From: an uncultured Myxococcales bacterium
Lineage (GTDB): Bacteria > Myxococcota_A > UBA9042
Length of the DNA: 10,798 bases
Assembly (NCBI GenBank): GCA_903917305.1
Contig: CAIXAA010000970.1
Span: 1-10,798, forward strand
Direction of reading: 5' to 3'
Shown: in pieces, positions 6,901-10,798 of the stretch
Layout of the letters: each line of letters opens with the position of its first letter
Position numbering within the stretch: the stretch's first letter is position 1
The notes under the pieces: model-generated
The model's database searches: none
The model's input: only the letters and a program-made list of their open reading frames with translations
Told to the model about the DNA's origin: nothing
Position numbers and translations under genes: made by a program

Positions 6901-7355
6901 CCTTCGGGACCTTGCAGTGCATGTGGAAGCACAAGGACGCGCTGCTGCGCCCGAAGTACGGCGCCCTGGGCTGGATCGCGATGCCGAACGTCTGGCTTTT
7001 CCAGGTGTTCTTTCCGCTGATCTCGCCGGTGATGGACCTGCTGCTGGTGTGGTCGCTGATCACCGCGGCGCTCGAGCGCTATGAGCACCCCGGCGAGCAG
7101 GGCTTCGCCAACCTGGGGCAGGTGCTGTTCTTCTACGCGCTCTTTCTCGCGCTGGACTGGCTGGCGGCGGCGTTTGCCTTCGCATTGGAGCGGCGCGAGC
7201 AATGGAGCCTGCTCATCTGGCTGTTTCTGCAGCGCTTCTGCTACCGCCAGGTGATGTACTGGGTCATGGTGAAGTCGGTGTCGGCGGCGCTGCACGGCAA
7301 GCTGCATGGCTGGGGCAAGCTGGAGCGCAAAGGCACCGTCGGCGCCCAGCCCTAG
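3942..7355 (+). CDS. GH18-like / CE4 polysaccharide deacetylase / GT2 processive glycosyltransferase fusion
   Basis: 1137 residues from GTG 3942. Domains in order: cytoplasmic tail 1-25; membrane helix about 27-48; Ala/Pro linker 65-118; GH18-like domain about 119-425, with AGVVLDFE (224-231) retaining the putative catalytic acid Glu231 and Asp229, and the family-typical MAYDEHW (285-291); NodB deacetylase about 486-695, with TFDDGP (Asp498, Asp499), His549 and His553, RAPY (587-590), DGQDW (621-625) and LHD (655-657), so all CE4 motifs are intact; membrane helix about 723-748; GT2 domain about 766-990, with VIDDGS (801-806), DAD (854-856), ED (945-946) and QRFRW (982-986), the QxxRW mark of processive beta-glycosyl synthases; then about three or four further hydrophobic segments at 1010-1110. 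By topology the synthase faces the cytoplasm and the GH18 and NodB parts face the periplasm. Known relatives are the PgaC/IcaA, NodC and PgaB/IcaB families. The likely product is a partly deacetylated N-acetylglucosamine-type polymer, but the sugar is inferred. The gene is tail-to-tail with the PilT-like gene, 9 bp apart. Confidence 0.93.
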   Translation: MTGKDSEGPVFFDPRGQRQRHVRGTTWFFAGLTTVLAVVGVASVLIHPLLPDLGLRHLPGMPHAADVHPLPAPPAPPTAAAQRARRAQLELAKVRKKIQAPAARAQPAQPTTPPTPHPLAIGFYVNWDDSSYESLHRHLASLDEVVPEWLRLQDGPQPLVPEIEPRALTLIRRDKPQVPILPMLHNSKQGKWDPMALVHAVKDASHRAALVEALVAFTRQNGFAGVVLDFEEVPEASQANLLAFVNELHAAFAAHGWLVEQALPFDDEEYDYAAYGAALDRVLLMAYDEHWSASEAGSVAGQPWFERILTQRLRQIPPQKTIVCIGGYGYDWEQDEEAVDVTFQEAILTARDSQAPVIFDPASRNPHFDYADDAGNPHSVWFLDAVTAQNEMRAAASQGVLGFALWRLGSEDPSLWTFFGAPLASWNAQALKAITFGYGVDFEGTGEILEVVAQPQEGARELSQDATSITDERFAAMPSSYVIRRTGDDPGKVALTFDDGPDKQWTPQILDVLKREGVPATFFVIGENALAEPDLVRRIVAEGHDIGNHTFTHPNLAEVPGLLADVELNAAQRLIESLTGRSMRLFRAPYFGDAEPTIPAEVEPIVRARKLGYLAVGLRVDGQDWARPGVDAIVRNVVEGIEDDDPETRGQVVLLHDSGGDRAQTVAALPQIIHQLKAKHFQFVTVAQLGHMTHDEAMPPVPPGSFVDKADAVSVYALSLGSFGLHWLFLAGIVLGVLRLVFVGTLALVQWRRSRRTGAELDKEEPFLVSVLVPAFNEEAVIAKTIESLLASDYQRLEILVIDDGSPDRTSEVVRERFADNPRVRLFRKENGGKAMALNYGMRQAQGEVVVGMDADTVFAPNTVGLLARALRHPKIGAVAGNAKVGNRINLVTSWQALEYITAQNLDRRAFALLGCITVVPGAVGAWRRDVVEKLGGFSHDTLAEDQDLTLEVLRAGYKVAYEEDAIARTEAPDTLGGLAKQRFRWSFGTLQCMWKHKDALLRPKYGALGWIAMPNVWLFQVFFPLISPVMDLLLVWSLITAALERYEHPGEQGFANLGQVLFFYALFLALDWLAAAFAFALERREQWSLLIWLFLQRFCYRQVMYWVMVKSVSAALHGKLHGWGKLERKGTVGAQP

Positions 7356-7364
7356 GCAGGTCCG

Positions 7365-8564
7365 CTAGAACCTTCGCTTTTCCAGCTGTCGCAAGATCGA
7401 CGCCGGGTCGTCGTCGTCCGCCGAAATCTCGAGCACGCCGCCCGCCGGCTGCGACACCACGGGCGCCGCGCGCTGCGCCACCGGCTGCGTGCGCGTCATG
7501 GTCGACGGCGGCGGTGGCGGCGGCGCACCGACCGCGACGGCGTCCACCGCCAGATCGGCGTCGCGCTCGGTCGGAATGTAGAAGTCGTGCCGCTGCGCCA
7601 GCCAGTCGCGGTAGCGGGCAAATGTCCATTGTCCTTCAAAGCCGCCGCTTTCCAGCACGGTCTGCAGCTTGCTGAACTGCCCTTGCCGGATGGTCGCGCG
7701 CGCCGCCGTGGTCGCCAGCAGCAGCTCCACCTCCGGCACCAGCCGCTCGTTCGGCGTGCGGAAGGACAGGCGCTGGCACACGACCGCCACCAGCGCATCC
7801 GCCAACTGCGCTTGAACGCTGGCCTGTGCTTCGGGCGCAAAGGCCGAGACGATGCGGGACAGCGCCTCGGCCGCCGTGGAGGAATGCACCGTCGCCAGCA
7901 CGAGATGCCCTGTTTCCGCGGCATTGAGCGTCAGGCGCATGGTCTCCGGGTCGCGCAGCTCCCCCACCATCAGCACGTCCGGGTCCTCGCGCATCGCGTC
8001 GAGCAGCGCCTGCTCGAACGACGGCGTGTCGCGCCCGACCTCCCGCTGCCGCACCAAGGACTTGCGCGGCGCGATCGTGTACTCGATCGGACTCTCCAGC
8101 GTCACGATGTGCTTGGTTTCGTGGAGGTTGATCTCCTGGATCAGCGCCGCCAGCGTCGAGGACTTGCCCGAGCCCGTCGCGCCGCTCACCAGGATGAGGC
8201 CATGCGTGTGGTGCACCAGCCGCCCGAGATCCGGGTGCAGGTTCAAGCGCTTGAGCGTCGCCTGGAAGCTCGTCAGCAGCCGCACGGCCATGCCGACGCC
8301 GCGCGACGTGCGCAAGACGTTGATGCGGCAGCGCACGCCGTGGATGGTCCGCGACAGGTCGAAGGATTGGCGCTGACGGAAGATCGCCCACTGCTCTTCG
8401 CTCAGCAGGCTGCGCCCGGCCTGGCTCAGCGTCGCGGCTGGGATCGGGTCGCCCACCATGCGCAGCTGACCGCGCACGCGCAGGCCCATGGGAAGGCCGG
8501 GTTCCAGATGCAAGTCGCTGGCTTGCTGTTCAACTGCGCGCTGGACCCAGACTTCGAGTGACAT
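7365..8564 (-). CDS. PilT-family type IV pilus / twitching motility ATPase
   Basis: 399 residues from ATG at 8564; PilT is usually about 345-375, and the excess is C-terminal. The N-terminal part 'ASDLHLEPGLPMGLRVRGQLRMV' (from residue 15) is the PilT PAS-like domain. Residues 127-135 are the Walker A, SGATGSGKS. The Asp box is TLESPIEY (155-162), where the usual TIEDPIEF has Asp; Ser158 replaces it. The Walker B region REDPDVLMVGELRD (192-205) has the catalytic Glu202. The His box TGHLVLATVHSSTAAEAL (218-235) has His220 and His227. The PilT retraction motif AIRNLIRE appears only as the weaker RATIRQGQ (289-296). The tail from about 345 has a run of six prolines, is low in complexity and ends in an acidic patch and a short helix. 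This family powers pilus retraction as a cytoplasmic hexamer; the divergent motifs suggest a PilT/PilU-like paralogue rather than the main PilT. No other pilus genes are in view. It follows the SDR gene by 6 bp. Confidence 0.9.
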   Translation of the reverse strand: MSLEVWVQRAVEQQASDLHLEPGLPMGLRVRGQLRMVGDPIPAATLSQAGRSLLSEEQWAIFRQRQSFDLSRTIHGVRCRINVLRTSRGVGMAVRLLTSFQATLKRLNLHPDLGRLVHHTHGLILVSGATGSGKSSTLAALIQEINLHETKHIVTLESPIEYTIAPRKSLVRQREVGRDTPSFEQALLDAMREDPDVLMVGELRDPETMRLTLNAAETGHLVLATVHSSTAAEALSRIVSAFAPEAQASVQAQLADALVAVVCQRLSFRTPNERLVPEVELLLATTAARATIRQGQFSKLQTVLESGGFEGQWTFARYRDWLAQRHDFYIPTERDADLAVDAVAVGAPPPPPPSTMTRTQPVAQRAAPVVSQPAGGVLEISADDDDPASILRQLEKRRF

Positions 8565-8573
8565 CCTGCCTCA
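8565..8573 (-). promoter_or_regulatory. SDR stop / PilT-like ribosome binding site junction
   Basis: On the minus strand the SDR stop TGA (8573-8571) is followed by GGCAGG and then the ATG at 8564. The stop codon itself is part of the TGAGG Shine-Dalgarno-like stretch, so ribosomes ending the SDR can restart on the ATPase gene. This supports one transcript and translational coupling. Confidence 0.6.
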
Positions 8574-9353
8574 TCGCGGCCGACCCTGTTGCCGCAAATT
8601 CGCTTCAAAGGCGCCGACATCCTGCACGTACTTCGCAGCCATCGCCGCCTGGCCTTCGTTCGTGTAGAGCTCCGCCGTCGGCGCGGCGATCAAGCCGACG
8701 ATGCGCTCCGCCACTTCCGTGGCGGTCTGGCTGAACGTCGCAGCCGGCGCAGCGCCGCCACCCGGCGCGCTGCCGAGCGCGTTGCGCGCAAACTCCGTCG
8801 TCACCACGCCGGGCAGCACGACCGAGACCGCCACGCCCGGGTGGCTCACGGCCAGCTCCATGCGCAGGTTGGCCGTCAGCGCATTCAACGCGGCCTTGGC
8901 GGCATTGTACGCGGAGCGGTACGGCACGAGCGGCACCTTGCCAAGGAAACTCGAGATGTTGATGATGTGCCCGGTGCCGCGGGCTTGGAAGTGCGGCGTG
9001 ATGGCCTGCATGCCGTAGAGCGCCGATTTCACGTTGATCGCCATGACCGTGTCGAAGTCCTCGTCGGTCAACACTTGGACGCTCTTGGCGATTCCCTGGC
9101 CGGCGTTGTTGATCCACACGTCGATATGGCCGAACGCGGCCAAGGCGGCGTCGCGCAAGGCTTCGACCTGCTCGCGCTGGCAGACGTCGGTCGGCACGGC
9201 GATGGCGCTGCGGCAGCGCGCGGCGACGGCGCGCAGCTCGGTGGCGCGGCGTGCGGCGAGGACGAGGTGGTGGCCGCCCTCCGACAGGCGCTCGGCCAAG
9301 GCAGCGCCGATGCCGGCACTCGCGCCCGTGATGACAATGACTTTGGGTTCCAT
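8571..9353 (-). CDS. Short-chain dehydrogenase/reductase (classical SDR)
   Basis: 260 residues from ATG at 9353, chosen because AAGGAA (9363-9358) lies four bases upstream. A TTG ten codons further up is open in frame but would add residues ahead of the first Rossmann strand and has no obvious ribosome binding site. Motifs: TGASAGIG (9-16) for cofactor binding; Arg35-Arg36 at the end of the second strand, which suggests NADP(H); Asp56; NNAG (82-85); Asn107; Ser135, Tyr149 and Lys153 as the catalytic Ser-Tyr-Lys. The length is typical for classical SDRs, which interconvert alcohols and ketones or reduce acyl or sugar groups in the cytoplasm. The variable region at 190-215 is Gly/Ala-rich and gives no substrate clue. 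The gene follows the GT51 gene by 78 bp and precedes the PilT-like gene by 6 bp. The substrate is unknown; the family is certain. Confidence 0.93.
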   Translation of the reverse strand: MEPKVIVITGASAGIGAALAERLSEGGHHLVLAARRATELRAVAARCRSAIAVPTDVCQREQVEALRDAALAAFGHIDVWINNAGQGIAKSVQVLTDEDFDTVMAINVKSALYGMQAITPHFQARGTGHIINISSFLGKVPLVPYRSAYNAAKAALNALTANLRMELAVSHPGVAVSVVLPGVVTTEFARNALGSAPGGGAAPAATFSQTATEVAERIVGLIAAPTAELYTNEGQAAMAAKYVQDVGAFEANLRQQGRPR

Positions 9354-9357
9354 GCGG

Positions 9358-9363
9358 TTCCTT
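9358..9363 (-). promoter_or_regulatory. Ribosome binding site that decides the SDR start
   Basis: Reading the minus strand, AAGGAA is followed by CCGC and ATG. This places the start at 9353, not at the in-frame TTG at 9383. Confidence 0.65.
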
Positions 9364-9410
9364 GCAAGCGCTCGGCGCGTCAAGGTGCATGGTAGCCGGT
9401 TTGCGGCGGG

Positions 9411-9424
9411 GTGGCATCTGCCAC
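9411..9424 (-). other. Short inverted repeat after the GT51 gene
   Basis: GTGGCA-GA-TGCCAC on the minus strand, beginning 7 bases after the GT51 stop. As RNA it would form a five-bp stem with a four-base loop. No T-run follows, so it is at best a weak or Rho-assisted pause site, or an mRNA end stabiliser between the GT51 and SDR genes. It could also be chance. Confidence 0.3.
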
Positions 9425-9431
9425 GCTGCGC

Positions 9432-10798
9432 CTACTTCGCGGGCGGGTTGAACACCGGCTTGAACGGCAGATCGCCGTCGTACGCCTCCGAGCTGATCGA
9501 CCCGTCGCGCAGCAGCTTGTCCATGTATTTCGTGGTCTTTTCCTCGTACCAGTCGCCCCAGCCGTTGGCGCGCATCGTGCCGTAGCCGGAGCGCGGGCTT
9601 GGCTTGATGATGGCGAGGTACACGCCCTCTTTCGGCAGCAACTGCGCGGGCGTCTTTGAGTAGAACGCCCAGGCCGCCCGCGTGATGCCATAGATCTTCG
9701 GGCCGAACTCCACGCCGTTGACGTAGATTTCGAGGATGCGCTGCTTGCCCAGCACCTTCTCCATCTGCCAGACAATCAGCATCTCCTCGAACTTGCGCGA
9801 CAACGCCTTGGTGCGCTTCAGGAACAGGTTCTTGACCAGCTGCTGCGTGATCGTCGAGCCACCGTAGGTGAAGTGCCCGGTGGTCAGGTCGATGGCCAGC
9901 GCCTTCTCGATGAGGCTCTCCGACAACCCGCGATGCCGCATGAAGGAATCCTCGGTGGCCCACATCGCGTAGTAGACGTACTCCGGCATCTGCGTCAACG
10001 GCGTCCAGGATCCGCTGCCCGGACCGATGTGCACGTCGTCCAGCAGCACGCCGTTCTCGTTCACCGGGCGATCCCAGTCGTCGCGCAGGAACTCGGAAAG
10101 GTCAATGTTCCCGAGCTTGTCCACGGTGCACGGCGTGTCCGCCAGCGCCAGATCGACGTCCAGCGCGCCCACCATCGGCAGCGTCAGGGTCACACCCGCG
10201 TGCCAGCCCATGGACCCGTGCGCGTCGATGCGCCCCACGGTCGGCAGCAGGCTCGGCGGCACGGCGTGCAGCATCGCGCCGCAGTCCTGCATCGGCGCCT
10301 CCAACCAGGCCCGCACGCGCGGATTTGCGTCGATGTGCACGACGTCGAGCTCCAGGTCCATGCGCGCCCCGGACAGGTCGATGTCCGGCGCGCGCAGGCT
10401 GATGCTGTCCGGATGGCTGCGCACGCTCAGGGAAAACGGCAGCAGGACGCGGAAATCCGCAATCGCCCGATCCGCCAGACGCCACCAGTCGATGCCCATG
10501 TGGTCGATGTCGACGCGCCCTTCGATGTCCAGCCGCTTCGCGTCGGGCAGCCGCGCGGTGGCGTACACGTCCAGATCCGCGTTCGCGCCGATGCCCATGC
10601 CGTGCACGCGCGACGCCAGCAACTGCGCGATGCCCGCGCCGGAGAAGTGCAAATCCAGCGTATGTGCGCGGGTTTGCGGATCGCGCCGCCAGGTCGCGCC
10701 GATGCTGCCCCAGGCACCCACGGTGTCGAACACGCTCGCACCCGCCTGCAGCGGACGCCCTTCCTTCGTCGTCTTGCCCAGTTCCAGGCGACCGTCGC
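9432..10798 (-). CDS. GT51 peptidoglycan glycosyltransferase with long N-terminal region, 5' end off the window
   Basis: The frame stays open to the right edge (at least 454 residues visible; it ends at TAG 9434-9432). The GTG at 10733 is probably internal, since 21 codons continue upstream without a stop and with similar composition. Residues are counted here from that GTG. Residues about 20-210 are strand-rich and Asp-rich ('LDIEGRVDIDHMGIDWWRL', 'ISLRAPDIDLSGARMDLEL'), resembling AsmA-like envelope domains. The GT51 lysozyme-like fold covers about 247-382, with EDSF (261-264, catalytic Glu261), GGSTITQQ (291-298), RKFEE (313-317), ILEIYVNGVEFG (333-344, Glu335) and the closing IIKPSP. GT51 enzymes polymerise lipid II into glycan strands at the outer face of the inner membrane. 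There is no transpeptidase domain: the protein ends about 50 residues after the fold. It is therefore monofunctional, but much larger than the roughly 240-residue MtgA. The membrane anchor is presumably off the window. Confidence 0.9.
   Translation of the reverse strand, partial: DGRLELGKTTKEGRPLQAGASVFDTVGAWGSIGATWRRDPQTRAHTLDLHFSGAGIAQLLASRVHGMGIGANADLDVYATARLPDAKRLDIEGRVDIDHMGIDWWRLADRAIADFRVLLPFSLSVRSHPDSISLRAPDIDLSGARMDLELDVVHIDANPRVRAWLEAPMQDCGAMLHAVPPSLLPTVGRIDAHGSMGWHAGVTLTLPMVGALDVDLALADTPCTVDKLGNIDLSEFLRDDWDRPVNENGVLLDDVHIGPGSGSWTPLTQMPEYVYYAMWATEDSFMRHRGLSESLIEKALAIDLTTGHFTYGGSTITQQLVKNLFLKRTKALSRKFEEMLIVWQMEKVLGKQRILEIYVNGVEFGPKIYGITRAAWAFYSKTPAQLLPKEGVYLAIIKPSPRSGYGTMRANGWGDWYEEKTTKYMDKLLRDGSISSEAYDGDLPFKPVFNPPAK

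Noticed and set aside
5453..7084. A 543-codon plus-strand frame within the synthase gene
   Set aside because: Arg/Ala/Gly-rich shifted reading of the CE4 and GT2 region, with no motifs of its own.
3552..7307. A 1251-codon open frame on the minus strand opposite the synthase gene
   Set aside because: Its product is dominated by Arg, Gln, His and Leu without recognisable domains, and it runs across the lipoprotein gene start and the intergenic region. The opposite strand has all CE4 and GT2 motifs in order. Long antisense frames are expected in DNA with strongly G/C third positions.
7358..7373. AGGT...ACCT inverted repeat near the 7355/7365 junction as a terminator
   Set aside because: Only four pairs with an eight-base loop, and the T-run that follows is short; too weak to call.
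8605..9963. A 452-codon minus-strand frame across the SDR and GT51 genes
   Set aside because: It spans the gap between two well-supported genes in another frame and shows only His/Arg/Gly-rich composition.

Overview
The window is GC-rich (by eye about two thirds G+C), densely coded and has no RNA genes, insertion sequences or CRISPR arrays that I can see. Several features suggest a Myxococcota or related deltaproteobacterial-type Gram-negative: a lipoprotein with a long Asp/Ala-rich linker, a very large FG-GAP surface protein with a 'DDxNPCTTDSC' Cys-rich insert, a PilT-type ATPase and large envelope enzymes. The taxonomic guess is an inference from protein style, not from a marker gene.

Layout, left to right. 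(1) Positions 2-2614, plus strand: the C-terminal 870 residues of an FG-GAP-repeat protein, with a run of about 67-residue blades, a Cys-rich segment, a cadherin-like beta-sandwich and a second run of exactly seven blades. (2) 2630-3676, minus strand: a 348-residue lipoprotein with an acidic linker and a predicted beta-propeller, ending 15 bp from the previous gene. (3) 3677-3941: a 265-bp divergent intergenic region with a 30-bp near-perfect palindrome. (4) 3942-7355, plus strand: an 1137-residue membrane protein joining a GH18-like domain, a CE4 (NodB) polysaccharide deacetylase and a processive family-2 glycosyltransferase. (5) 7365-8564, minus strand: a PilT-family ATPase, tail-to-tail with the fusion gene across 9 bp. 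(6) 8571-9353, minus strand: a short-chain dehydrogenase/reductase directly upstream of the ATPase gene and probably translationally coupled to it. (7) 9432-10798, minus strand: the C-terminal part of a GT51 peptidoglycan glycosyltransferase with a large, apparently AsmA-like N-terminal region and no transpeptidase domain; it runs off the right edge.

Most of the products act at the cell envelope or surface: a surface or secreted adhesin-like propeller protein, a lipoprotein, a one-polypeptide polysaccharide synthase/deacetylase/hydrolase-like machine, a pilus-type motor ATPase and a peptidoglycan polymerase. They do not form one operon. There are two convergent junctions and one divergent junction; only the minus-strand set GT51 - SDR - PilT-like (78-bp and then 6-bp gaps) could be one transcript. 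The strongest leads are the three-enzyme fusion and the palindrome in the divergent promoter region in front of it. I see no evidence for a defence system or a mobile system.
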